This document shows, one piece after another, positions 12,643 through 23,918 of a DNA stretch of 64,000 bases. Under the pieces are notes generated by a model. It was not told where the DNA came from and made no database searches. It saw only the letters and a program-made list of their open reading frames with translations. The stretch is from Garcia nutans (Eukaryota; Streptophyta; Magnoliopsida; Malpighiales; Euphorbiaceae). Both the position numbers and the translations under genes were made by a program. The stretch lies in the NCBI GenBank assembly GCA_947685225.1, contig CANTUV010000009.1:4960001-5024000 (forward strand). The letters are read 5' to 3'. The number at the start of each line of letters is the position of its first letter. The stretch's first letter is position 1.

Positions 12643-12773
12643 TTTTTATTATTTATTCATTATGTAATTTTTTAGGTTAATTTTGTGTTTTTCAGTTGTT
12701 GTATGGTTTTTTATTATTTATTCATTATGTAATTTTTTTAGGTTAATTTTGTGTTTTTTGGTTGTTGTATGTT
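12643..12773. repeat. 65-bp tandem duplication
   Basis: Two consecutive units of about 65 bp share TTATTCATTATGTAATTTTT, then AGGTTAATTTTGTG and GTTGTTGTATG. The units are nearly identical, so the duplication is fairly recent. No coding content. Confidence 0.85.
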
Positions 12774-14713
12774 TTTTTTGCTCTTTGTAATATTTTGGGT
12801 TAAATTTTTTTTATGGTATTTTTAGTTTATTTTTGAGTTTTTTTAATTATTTATTTTTTATTTATTTTGGTAAACTGTAATTTTATTTTAATTTATGTTA
12901 GAATTTTTAAATTTTTGTAATTTAATTTTTTGTTATAGTTTTATTTTAATTTTAGTTACGTTAATAATTTTATTTTAATTTTTGTTTAGGTTAATTTTAA
13001 CATGTTAATTACTTTATTTTAATTTTATTAATGTTAATTTTAATACCTACAGCATCGCATGGGAGTTTTTTTGGTTTTCGTAAAAATCATAAACCCTTTT
13101 AGTTAGGTACTCATTTAATTATATGTTAATTCATAATTGTAATTTGTTAATATATATCTGACAATAATATTTTTAAATCACCAAAGTGTTTTTGTGTATA
13201 TATTAAGCTTCAAAATCAATTAACCACTTCTAAACAAGGAAATTATAAATTCCATAAATAATTTTTAAATAAATGAAGAATTTTTTAAAACTGCGTAACA
13301 TTAATTTAAAGGACTAGCTAAAATACTAAACATGTATGCAGAGACTAATTAAAAAAAAAAAAAACTAGTTGAATATCCCATAGTTGATGGTGTTTGATTA
13401 AAAATAAATAAATTAAAGGCAAGCGGCTAAAACTTTTAAAATTTATATTTAAAAGTTAATTTTATCAAACAGTAAAAAATTACAATTTTTAATTTTAAAA
13501 GCTAATTTTTGTTAAAAATATCATTAAAATTAAAATAATTATGAAAATATTTTACATTAATTAAAAACTTACATCTTTATTTTAATTTTTTAAATATTTT
13601 ATTATTTATGTACATTCACATAATTAAATATAATTTAAGTTATAATTATAATTATTTTTATTAATATATTTTATGTACAACATTAAAATTTTTAATCATA
13701 TATAATTAAATTTATTATATATATAAATAATAATGTTTATTATTTTACAATCTACTTAACATATGCATGAATAATAATTTTATTTATTATTTTAAAATCT
13801 AACTTTAGTTTCAACATTAAATTATTATTTTATTCTATAGTTATATAAAAACGCTGACTATAAGTAGTTTACTGCCAACGATAATTCTATGAAAAAACGA
13901 AATTTAAAATATACACAATTCTTAAAAATATTAAAGCATTTGAGACTTTAAAGTAAAAGATTAAAAAATAATGAGAACTTTACATTTATATAATAATTTT
14001 TAAGAATAAATTGCGAAAGAAAAACATGAAAATCTTTGACTTTAGTGTCCATCGATTACTTGGTGGCAACACCTCAGGACTTATTCTAAATATAACAAGG
14101 CAAAGATTGGTTACTTGTAAATCAGACTATAAATATAATAAAAATATGGAGGAGTATCAAAATTTTGACCAATTAGTAAGGTGGTTAAAGAGTTACTTTA
14201 TTGCTAAGTCATCACATGCACAGCTAATTTTAAGTTTTATAAACATGTTACGAAAAATGAAATGATAGATTGATAGCATGTGAAGTTTTTTTTTTCTGGC
14301 TTTTTATGTATTGGATATTAGAATTTATTAGTCAAATTGTGATTGATTAAGAAATCATTTTTTTAAATATAAAGTTACTAATTAATCAAATTAAAGTCAA
14401 TTAATATATTTTACATTAGAAGCCTCCTCAAGGTATCATGTAAATAGCAATTCCTTAAGTAACTTAACATCACCTTTTCTTAATCAGACTTTTAATTGAT
14501 TTTATTTAGATTATCTTGAACATTATTTATTTTTTAGTATTCGAAATGAACTTTTAATAATATTGGTGAGTTTTCTTTAAGGAATTTCATCAAAATTTTC
14601 ACGTAATAAAAAATGATTTTGAGGAAAAGGTGCAATAGAAAGATCAATGAGTTGTAACCATTAGCTAAATTCTAATCATGACTATATTTATAATTTATTT
14701 TTGCATGCTAGGT
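12774..14713. other. AT-rich intergenic DNA with no recognisable gene
   Basis: Contains long T-rich strings (12780-13020) and otherwise decayed AT-rich DNA. A GC-richer patch at 13046-13066 (CCTACAGCATCGCATGGGAG) resembles a worn Helitron 3' hairpin but lacks a CTRR end. An 84-codon open frame at 14011-14265 shows no motif I recognise. Confidence 0.55.
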
Positions 14714-15444
14714 TGTGATTTTGAATTATTTAAAAAAGTTGTTATTCTCGATTACTCTTATTTCGAATGTTGGATTTTTTTTATTGGAAATTGATTTTCT
14801 ATTGAAAGTTGGTCTTCCTAATTTGATACTCTTCCTCCATGAATATATATCTATTTTGCCTATTTTCTTTGTCCATAAATAAGTGTCGACTTTGGAAAAT
14901 CAAGAGATAATTGACCATTCTTTTCCAAAATTACTCTTATTCTAATTTTTAAAATATTTCAATGGTTTTTTCATAACACTAATAAATGAAAGGGTAATTT
15001 AGTAAAAAATAACACTAATAAATAATATTCTTAATAATAATGAAATATGCAAAGTGGACATATATTCATGGACAGGGGAGTATTATTTAGAAAGACTTAT
15101 TGAAATTCTTATTTAAGTCAAGCACTCCTATATCATAATATTTATGGCCATGTTGCGATTTTACTTTAGGGTCATAGTGTAACTTGTAATTCTGTAAAAT
15201 TACGTGAGGCTTTTGGATGTATTTGGATTAAGAGTTTTGAATGTTGTTCCGTTTTATTCCTATACCTTTCAGTGTATTAGTGAATTTTGCTTTTATTCGC
15301 TCTTGAATGTAGGAATTTAAATTTTTGTTTGCTTTTTTTATTTTTCGTTTGCTTTCTTATTTTTCTCAATTTATATTTTGTTATTTATTTTATTATTTAC
15401 ATCAAGCAACCCATATAAATATATTTGGGGCTTTATTCCTAATA
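14714..15444 (+). repeat. 5' LTR of the old copia element, with MITE inside
   Basis: Matches 16829-17385 along most of its length, for example TTTCTCAATTTATATTTT and the end CTTTATTCCTAATA. The MITE (14829-15080) plus its TA copy account for the extra length. A deletion relative to the 3' LTR lies just after the MITE. Confidence 0.8.
14829..15080. mobile_element. Stowaway-like MITE with intact TIRs
   Basis: 252 bp. The left end CTCTTCCTCCATGAATATAT and the right end (reverse complement CTCCCCTGTCCATGAATATA) are matching terminal inverted repeats. TA dinucleotides flank both sides (14827-14828, 15081-15082). The homologous 3' LTR reads TTTGATATTATTTAG at the equivalent place, the exact pre-insertion site with a single TA. 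This pins the borders and shows that the MITE jumped after the copia element had inserted. Confidence 0.93.
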
Positions 15445-15446
15445 AG

Positions 15447-15458
15447 TAATATCAGAGC
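15447..15458 (+). promoter_or_regulatory. Degenerate primer-binding site (tRNA-iMet)
   Basis: TAATATCAGAGC, two changes from TGGTATCAGAGC, placed two bases after the LTR end CCTAATA. Confidence 0.75.
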
Positions 15459-15494
15459 TTTGTTCATTGATTTAATATTTATTTTGGATTAATT

Positions 15495-16776
15495 ATGGCG
15501 ACGACAAAACTTAAAATTGAGAAGTAAGATCACAGTATTAACTTTATTCTGTGGCAAGTCAAGATGAAATCAATTTTGACGCAGAACGGATTGCATAAAG
15601 TGTTATTGGGCAAAGGAAAATTAACTAAGGAGCAGAAGTAAGATTTAGAGGAGAAGGCGATGGATGCCATTCAGTTATGTTTGTCTAATGAGATTTTGTG
15701 TAAAGTCATTCATGAGAAAACTGTTAAAAACTTATAAAAAGAAAAATTATAGTCTTTATATGTGAAGAAAAATCTATCCAGCAAATTAGTTATGAAATAT
15801 TGCATGCACATACTCAATATGGCAAAAGGTACATCTTTGAAATCCCAAATTGATGAATTTAATCTTATTCTCATGGATTTAGAAAATTTAGGCACTAAGT
15901 ATGACAAGGAAGACAAAACATTTATGTTATTAAGATCATTACCTCCATCTTTTAGAAATATTAGAAAAATTCTAATTCAAAGTAGAAAACTTTAAATGTT
16001 GAGAAGGTTAAAGAAGCTTTATTTGCTAAAGACTTTGCTGATAAGGAACTTTATTTTGATAGAAATAGTACAATAAAAATTTAGTTATTAGAGATAAAAA
16101 TAACCACAGTAACAGTAATTTGACACGTAATTACTGTAAAGGGTATATTAAAGTAAATTGTCTTAAGTTATAAAATAAAAATAAATAAATAACTAAAAAA
16201 AATAATTCTGCTAAGGCTAGTATTGCACAAGATGATTTTTGTAGTAATGTCTACGTTGTGATTGAAAAGATGCCAAAATTAGTGGAGGGTGATTTTTGAA
16301 TTCTAGTTGCTCATTTCACATACATGTCAATATGAATTGGTTTCTTCTTACAAACCAATTAATGGTAGAGCTATTTTAATAAGCAATAATCATCCATATA
16401 AAATTGCTGGTATTGGCACTATTAAAATTTGAATACATAATGGCATAGTCAAAACTTTACCTAGTTGTGACATATTCGTAATATGAAAAAGAATCTTATT
16501 TCGTTGCTTACTTTGGATAATGTTGATTGCATATTTACTAGTAGAGATAGAGTTTTGAAAGTTGTCTACATTTTGATAAAGGTTAAACAAGTTGGTAGAT
16601 TATACGTGGTGCAAAGTTCTATCATTGTGAGTTTAGCTCCAGGTTCCTCTTCCATGAAAAGTTTAAATTCTGGTAATTTTGTGATTAAACCTCTTTTGTT
16701 AATTAAGTTCAATCCATGTCTAGGCTTGATTGATATTTGTGAAAATTATGTTGCTACCTTGTTTTGGAGAAAGTAA
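15495..16776 (+). pseudogene. Copia gag and protease-region remnant
   Basis: ATG 15495 opens a copia gag (MATTKLKIEK...), with LWQVKMKSIL and later LRSLPPSFRNI, both typical of gag. Stops and frameshifts occur throughout; the longest open piece is 15762-15995. From about 16290 a second block matches the region around the aspartic protease (SIG-like CSFHM, MNWFLT, NNHPYKIAGIGT) and the following KKNLISL segment at 16483. The sequence then jumps directly to the PPT. Integrase, RT and RNase H are absent. It encodes no functional product. Confidence 0.8.
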
Positions 16777-16828
16777 GCAAAATTTTGATTTTGGAACAAG
16801 AGAATTCAAAGCCAAGGTGGAGAATCAT

Positions 16829-17385
16829 TGGTCACTTTGAATTATTTAATAAGTTTTATTATTCTCAATTACTCTTATTTTAGAAGTTGAATTTCTTTAT
16901 TAGAAATTAGTTTTCTATTGGAAGTTGATCTTTCTAATTTGATATTATTTAGGAAAACTTGTGGAATACGATTTCTAATTCTTTTTAACCAAGTAATTAG
17001 TAATCCTTTTAAGATTTGTATTCTTCATGTTCGAGTCAAACATTCCTCTATATATAGTCTCAAGATGTAGCTATTTGAGTAAGCAATATTTGTAGCCATC
17101 TTGTGATTTTTTGCTTCATTCTTACAATACAACTTATAATTCTATGAGATTGTGTAAAATTTTTTGGTGTAATTGAATTAAGAGCTTTGAGTGTTTCATT
17201 TTGTTCTTGTACCTTTCAATTTATTAGTGAATTTTGCTCTTTTTAACTCATGGATATAGACTCACGTCAAACCACATTAAATTTATGTTTACTATTTTAT
17301 TTTTCTCAATTTATATTTTATTATTTATTTTGTTATTCTCATCAAGCCAACCCATATAAATATTTTTATAACTTTATTCCTAACA
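16829..17385 (+). repeat. 3' LTR of the old copia element (empty-site copy)
   Basis: 557 bp, starting TGGTCACTTTGAATT and ending TTTATTCCTAACA. It retains the segment deleted from the 5' LTR and the undisturbed TTTGATATTATTTAG site where the 5' LTR carries the MITE. Confidence 0.8.
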
Positions 17386-17559
17386 CTAACTAACTTATTT
17401 TAAAATGCATACCTATGAAAATTTTATTTCCTAATTCTCTCTAGAGTTTGTCTATTGGCATGTCTCTTCTCATCTTTATTGTCTTTTTTTTTTTATCATT
17501 TTCACTTTTTTCAAATGTTGCTAGCCAACATGGAATAGGTACTAGGCCTAGAATCATTA

Positions 17560-19556
17560 TCTATTCATGAATTTGAGAAAAAAGGCTAAAATATTAGGGA
17601 TTTATGAGATGTTAAACAAGAAACCTACAAATTGTGCTTAGTGGATCACTTCTCAATTGCAACCACTATCTTATTTAAGCCTACGGTGAATACTTTAATA
17701 TATTTATGGCACCCTATAAGAGGGGTTTGTATTACGGATCAAGAATAGATGACATGTTTATTTAGATTCTTTTATGAGGTGGATATAAGGAGAGTTATTG
17801 ATGGCTAGCCATAGACTTCTAATAACCATCTTCTAGTTCTTCATCGTATAAAGGCAAGTGAAGATCCTCTCAATGATTCGATTAATTTTTCCCTTTCTAG
17901 GTTTATGTTCATAATCTTTCACCAAGATATATGCCAAAAAGTATGGTAAGGAAATTTGGCAATTTGATAGGAAGTTTAATCTCTTATACACTAAAATTGT
18001 GTTGGGAAAATCTCCTTAGTTCATACGAGTTTGGGCAGAGATTGATGATTGGAAGCCATTAATTCTCATAAGGAAATTAAATCTTCCTAATGGTTTTCAA
18101 ATTTATGCAAATTCAAATATGAGAGAATCACTAATTTTCGATTCCTTTGTGGAAAATAAGCCCCATAATCAGTTTTTGTAAGCTTACGATTCAAAACAAT
18201 TAGAGAATTTTAAATTAGAATGGAGTGAAGACATCAAAGCTATCTCGGACCAAGCAACTTAGTCAATCAGTAGCCAGCTTTGAGAGAAGGAAGGGGAACC
18301 AGTTTCTATTTTAGTGGCACAAAATACGAAAGTCAAGAAAGGTAAGGAAACTACTCAAATTTTAATGATACAAATCATAATCCCACGGATCTAAAAAATA
18401 GAGAAAAACAAAATTAATTGACTGATGTGGAGAATTGTGATGAGATAGAGTATAACTCTTATTTGGACCGACTAGAACATGAGGCTTTAGGCCTTATAAA
18501 TTATCAATCTAATGCATTTTATTTTAAAGAAGTGGTTTTGTGTATGGAGGAGGAAAAAAATGACATCATGTTGATGGAATATTGACTACTAATATTGCAA
18601 TAACTTAAATCAAAATGAGATATAAGGTAACCTCTTAATCAAACTTGTCTAAAGCCAGGAAAATCATTAGCTTTAACTATCAAGGGCTTGGTAACTCTTG
18701 AGTAGTGTTATCTCTATAGGAGCTCATTAAAAAAAAGTCACATGTTATTTTTTTTTAATGGAAACTCTTGTTGAAAATTTCAAAGTTGAGGTTATCTATT
18801 CATTGATTGGATTTAATCATTGCTTTACGGTAGATCATTTGGGTTACGATGGTGGTTTGGTAGTATGTTAGGATAATTTAGTTGAGATTTTTGTATCATC
18901 TTTCTCCCAAAATTTTAATAATATGGCAATAACTATAGCAACTAGTGATAGTTGGTTCTTAATGATTTTTACTTAATGCCTCAAAGAAATCATAGAAGGG
19001 ACTCCTAGCAAACTCTTCGGCTCTTAGCTCTAAATTTCTCTCTTTCCTAAGCAATAGTTAGAGATTTTAATGATATTTTATTTCAAGAGAAAAAAGATGG
19101 TGGCACCATTCACATAAACAATTTTATTCAAGATTTTTGAAATACTCTTTTATTTTTTAACCTTATGGATATTCCCTTGTGTGGTTATTGATTTACATGG
19201 GAATGCAGTAGGGACTCAAGCAACTTAATGCATGAAAGACTAGATCATATGTAGTCATTAACCTTTGGCATAATTTATTCTTGGCAACCGAGTTGGAGAA
19301 TCTTTATGCTCCGGTAAGATCACTCTCCTCTCCTTCTTCACTGTATCTCTCAATTACCATTGCCTAGCAAGTACCATTTCAAGTTCAAAAATGATTAGCT
19401 CTTAAATTTGAATATTTTTGTTATTGTTTCTTCTTCATGGAAGGCTTCATATTCATTTACTTTGCTTGAAAAGATTGACAGATATGGTAAAACCTTGTAT
19501 GAATAAATAGCGTAGAAATTTACTTAGGAATTTCAGAAAGAGGAAGATTAATTATA
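17560..19556 (+). pseudogene. L1-type LINE remnant (ORF1 and endonuclease), + strand
   Basis: Heavily decayed L1. From about 17800 to 18250, broken frames match the plant L1 ORF1 DUF4283-type region (WLFDGHLLVLHRIKASEDP, GNLIGSLI, FIRVWAEIDDWKPL). From about 18660, frames match the AP endonuclease (NYQGLGNS, ETLVENFKVEV, YDGGLVV, RDFNDILFQEKK near 19060, ERLDHM near 19240) and then the linker to RT (WKASYSFTLLEKIDRYGKTL near 19440). Many stops and indels. The RT is missing because the copy ends where the gypsy element begins. No function is expected. Confidence 0.8.
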
Positions 19557-19557
19557 T

Positions 19558-20665
19558 TATAATGTTTAAAATTTTAAATAGTAAATTTTTAACTAATATT
19601 GATAGTTGACAGTGTATAGTGATAAAGATGACCTGGATAAATACTGTAAATAGTAAATAGTAAATCTTAAAATTTATTGAAGAAATTATTTTTATGGTTT
19701 TACAGGATTAAAAATTGATTTAGAATCAACGATTAAGAGTGATGGTGCACCATAGTTATTATGAACATTCCCTCACTTGATTAAACTATATATATATATG
19801 TGTGTGTGTGTGTGTACATGTGTGTGTATGTGTGAAAACTTCTCATTTCTTCTCCATCATCCACGCCATCTACCATCATCAACATCAAACTTCTTTCTTC
19901 TTCTTTCTTTCATCAAATTTAAGCAAGAATCAAAGGAAAATCCATCTTTATTACAATTTTTTTAAGGGAATTAGTTAGAATAAGTGAGATTATGAATAAG
20001 TGGTCAAAGAAAAGAGAGAGAAGGAAAGATTTTTGAAGAAGTATGTGCTTACGTTTTTTAATTTGCAAATATTTATTTTTCTTTGAGATTTAATATTTAA
20101 ATTAGTTGATTGAGTCATCTAAAATGGGATATTTCTTAAATATTGGATAAATGATTGGTTGTGTAATATATGTAGGAATTAAAGTTGTTGATATTGTTTT
20201 CCTTAATTTTGAATGATGATTGTGAAAATTTTGATTAGATCAATTGTTAAAGATTTGATTAATTGAAGTTACTATAAGGCAAGATTAATGACACGTACAG
20301 TGACATACCCATGTCACTGGGCGTGTCAAAGCTTTTGTGAGGCAGAATTATTGACACGTGCAGTGACACACCCATATCACTGGGTGTGTCAAAGCTTTTG
20401 TAAAGTGGATAAATGACATGGTCATTTACACACCCTTGTCGTTGGGCGTGTCACTTGAAGAATTTACCTAAAATAAAACTTTTTCTTATTTTTCATCCGT
20501 GATTCTGACCTAAATGACCATAATGCCTCAAAGTGTAAAAATATCATTCATTATACACTTATCAAATACTACATGTTAAGCAAAATATTTTTCCATTAAG
20601 TGATATACACAATTGCCCTAATCATATTGATTTTAGATCTAGCTTGGGAAAGAATGGATAGCCAA
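19558..20665 (+). repeat. 5' LTR (3'-truncated) of the Tekay-like gypsy
   Basis: Matches 23919 onward, including GATGACCTGGATAAATACT and GGTGCACCATAGTTATT. It carries a TA/TG simple repeat at about 19784-19832 and the CGTGTC array at 20290-20455. Homology to the 3' LTR stops near 20665, where RT coding sequence begins, marking a deletion junction. Confidence 0.85.
20290..20455 (+). repeat. CGTGTC/GACACG array in gypsy LTR
   Basis: Three units of about 65 bp, each containing TGACACG, CAGTGACA and GGGCGTGTCAAAGC-like motifs. The reverse complement aligns closely with units of the solo-LTR arrays. The 3' LTR of this element keeps only one unit (24265-24303), because most of the array lies in its 510-bp deletion. 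Confidence 0.85.
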
Positions 20666-20670
20666 AGGTG

Positions 20671-23600
20671 CCATTCTATATAGCACCAATTTCTATTCCA
20701 CCTTATAGAATGGCACCTCCGGAGTTAAAAGAGTTAAAAATGCAACTTCAAGAATTGCTTTATAAGGGTTTTATTAGACCTAGTGTATCACATTGGGGTG
20801 CACCGGTTTTATTTATGAAGAAGAATAATGGTACCTAATACTGTATATAAATTATCGACAGCTAAATAAGGTGACTATTAAGAATAAATACCTATTACCT
20901 ATGATTGATAACTTGTTTGATCAATTGAAGGGAGCGGATGTTTTCTCTAAAATTGACCTTAAATCAGGTTATTATCAAATGAAAGTTAAAGAAGTAGATA
21001 TTCTGAAGTCAGTTTTTAGAACTCGATATGGGCATTATGAATTCCTGGTTATGCCCTTTGGATTAACTAATGCTCCAGCAACTTTTATGGACGCGATGAA
21101 TCGAGTCTTCAAATATTATTTAGACCACTATATAGTTGTTTCATTGATGATATATTAGTCTATTCTAAAAATAAGGAAGATCATGATAAGCATTTGAGAA
21201 TTGTACTACAGACACTGAGGGAGAATAAGTTATATGCTAAATTATCGAAATGTGAATTTTGGTTGATAAAAGTAACATTTCTAGGTAATGTGGTATCAGC
21301 TGATGGTATTTGTATGGATCCTAGTAAAATTGAGACCATTTTGAATTGGCAGCCACCAAAGAATATAATAGAAGTTCAAAATTTCCTTGGTTAGCTAGTT
21401 ATTATAGAAGATTTGTGCAAGGGTTTTCAAAGATAGCACTTCTTTTAACTAAACTCCTTAGGAAAGAAACTAAATTTGAGTGGGATGATCAATGTCAAGC
21501 TAATTTTAAAAAATTGAAAGCTAGGCTGACTGAAGCACCTATATTGATACAACCAACCCCGGATAAAGATTATGTGATTTATAGTGATGCTTCTCAAGAG
21601 GGTAAGGTAATTGCTTATGCTTCTAGGTAATTAAAATCTCATGAATTGAATTATCCCACCCATGATTTGGAGTTAGCTATTATTGTCTTTGCTCTTAAGA
21701 TATGGCGATATTATTTATATGGTGAAAGATGCTATATTTTTATTGATCATAAAAGTTTAAAATACTTGCCAACGCAAAAAGAATTCAACTTAAGGCAGAG
21801 GAGATGGATGGAATTAATTAAAGATTATGATTGTATTATCGACTATCATCCTGGAAAGGCTAATGTGGTAGCTGATGCTTTAAGTCGAAAGACTTTAGCA
21901 GAAATATTGTGTATAAATTATTATATAAAGATATACATATATGTATTTTTGAGTTAAATAAATTAAATTATATAATATGTTATGTTAGCAGAGTTGATGG
22001 TTGAACCAATTATAAAGCGAAAAGTGATAGAACCTCAAAAACAAAATCAAAAGTTATTAGAAGTATTAGAACAAGTGCATAGAGGAAAGATGCTGATTTG
22101 GAGTTAGCTATTATTGTCTTTGCTCTTAAGATATGGCGATATTATTTATATGGTGAAAGATGCTATATTTTTATTGATCATAAAAGTTTAAAATACTTGC
22201 CAACGCAAAAAGAATTCAACTTAAGGCAGAGGAGATGGATGGAATTAATTAAAGATTATGATTGTATTATCGACTATCATCCTGGAAAGGCTAATGTGGT
22301 AGCTGATGCTTTAAGTCGAAAGACTTTAGCAGAAATATTGTGTATAAATTATTATATAAAGATATACATATATGTATTTTTGAGTTAAATAAATTAAATT
22401 ATATAATATGTTATGTTAGCAGAGTTGAGGGTTGAACCAATTATAAAGCGAAAAGTGATAGAACCTCAAAAACAAAATCAAAAGTTATTAGAAGTATTAG
22501 AACAAGTGCATAGAGGTGAAAAATCAGATTGTGCTATTTTGGAAGATGGTGGATTGTATTATAGGGGCCGATTGTGTGTACCGAATGTGAAGGAACTAAA
22601 AGAATGTATTTTTTATGAAGCTCATAATACTATTTTTACTGTACATCCCGGAAGCTATAAGATGTATCAAAATTTGAAATCTAATTATTGGTGGCCTGGT
22701 ATGAAGAGAGATATTACAGCATATGTGACTTGGTGTTTAGTGTATCAACAAGTTAAAGCAAAACATCAAGTTTCATTAGGTCTTTTAAAACTAATCTCAA
22801 TACAAGAATGGAAGTGGGATAAAATCACCATGGATTTTGTGAATGGTCTTCCGAATACTCTAAAGAAGCATGATACAATTTGGGTAATTGTTGATCGGTT
22901 AACCAAATCGGCTCATTTTTTTCAGTTCAGATTGATTACTCATTAGATAGACTTGTTGAATTATATATTAATGAGATATTTAAGCTTCATAGAGTACCAA
23001 TGTCCATTATTTCAAATCGAAATCCACGTTTTACTTTAAGATTTTGGGAAAGTTTTCAAAAAGCATTAGGTACTCGACTTTATTTTAGTATGGCATTTCA
23101 CCCACAGACTGATGGTCAATCAGAAAAGGTGATATAAGTCCTTGAGAATATGTTTAGAAGTTGTGTAATTGAGTTTAAAGGTAGTTGGGATAAATATTTG
23201 TCTTTAGTAGAATTTGCTTATAACAACAGTTATCAGACGAGTACTGGAATGGCACCATATGAAGCACTCTATGGAAGGAAGTGTAAAACTCCAATATATT
23301 GGGTAGAATTGAATGAGAGAAAACTGATAGGGCCTGATCTCATAAGGCAAACTAAAGATAAAGTAAAGCTTATTAAAGATTGATTGAAAATTACAGTGGA
23401 TAGGCAAAAATCATATGTAGACTTAAAAAGAAGAGACATTGAATATAGCATGGGAGATAAGGTATTCTTGAGCATATCGCCATAGAAGAAGATTCTTCAT
23501 TTTGAAAAGAAAGGTAAACTAAGTCCTAGATTTATTGGACCATATGAAATACTTGAACGTATAGGTTCAGTATCTTATTGACTAACTTTACCTCTAGAAT

Positions 23601-23857
23601 TAACAAAGATTCACAATGTATTTCATGTATCGATGCTTAGACAATATAGATCAGATTCTTCACATGTGATTCAAATGGAGTCCATTGAAATTCAACCAGA
23701 TTTGAGCTATGAAGAAGAACCAATGGCTATTTTAGCTCGTGAAGTAAAGGAGTTGTGTAATAAACATATTCCTTTAGTGAAGGTGTTGTGCAGAAATTAT
23801 TCGACAGAGGAAGCTACTTGGGAAAGCGAAGAAATAATGAGACAACAATACTCTTAA
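20671..23857 (+). pseudogene. Gypsy pol: RT, RNase H, integrase, chromodomain (broken)
   Basis: RT begins at about 20671 (YRMAPPELKEL), then KIDLKSGYYQ and FLVMPFGLTNAP near 21045-21085. The FIDD box follows but is out of frame through a 1-bp loss near 21133. RNase H: YSDAS near 21580, with an internal deletion before GKVIAYASR, and the DHKSLKYL region, which is duplicated downstream. Integrase: the HHCC finger near 22620-22745 has its last Cys replaced by Tyr (CLVYQQ), then MDFV. The second catalytic Asp is lost (ISNRN near 23010), while the Glu in TDGQSEK remains. The C-terminus has chromodomain-like sequence ending ATWESEE at 23857. Several stops and frameshifts; inactive. Confidence 0.88.
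21663..22516 (+). repeat. 423-bp tandem duplication inside gypsy pol
   Basis: 21663-22085 is repeated at 22094-22516, separated by the 8 bases AAAGATGC. By eye I find one difference (GTTGATGG against GTTGAGGG). The duplicated block covers the C-terminal RNase H (ELAIIVFALKIWRYYLYG to ADALSRK) and about 100 bp of AT-rich linker. It is far better conserved than the two LTRs, so it arose long after insertion. Confidence 0.95.
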
Positions 23858-23903
23858 TTATTTCAAGCGTCTATAATAGGTAAATTTCGAGGAAGAAATT
23901 TTT

Positions 23904-23918
23904 TTAGTAGGGGAGAAT
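23904..23918 (+). promoter_or_regulatory. Polypurine tract of the Tekay-like gypsy
   Basis: TTAGTAGGGGAGAAT lies directly before TGTAATG of the 3' LTR. Confidence 0.8.

Larger units (their letters stand above)
14714..17385 (+). mobile_element. Old, internally deleted Ty1/copia element
   Basis: Two homologous LTRs (14714-15444 and 16829-17385) flank a 1.38-kb internal region. A PBS-like TAATATCAGAGC follows the first LTR, and a PPT-like AAGGTGGAGAAT precedes the second. The internal part keeps a gag start and a protease-region segment but lacks integrase, RT and RNase H, so it is a deletion derivative. A MITE sits in the 5' LTR. The 5' LTR also lacks about 80 bp present in the 3' LTR. I could not confirm a clean target duplication (CTAGG against CTAAC at best). 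Confidence 0.8.

Noticed and set aside
13046..13066. Helitron-like 3' hairpin (CCTACAGCATCGCATGGGAG)
   Set aside because: The core resembles a worn CCCGTGC...GCACGGG hairpin, but no CTRR end or A/T flank follows at the right distance, and no TC start was found.
14011..14265. 84-codon open frame
   Set aside because: Basic, low-motif translation in AT-rich DNA with no homologous feature, leader or splice context. Probably chance.
19784..19832. Possible Z-DNA-forming regulatory tract (TA/TG repeat)
   Set aside because: It is a simple repeat carried by both gypsy LTRs with different lengths. Regulatory meaning cannot be claimed from sequence.
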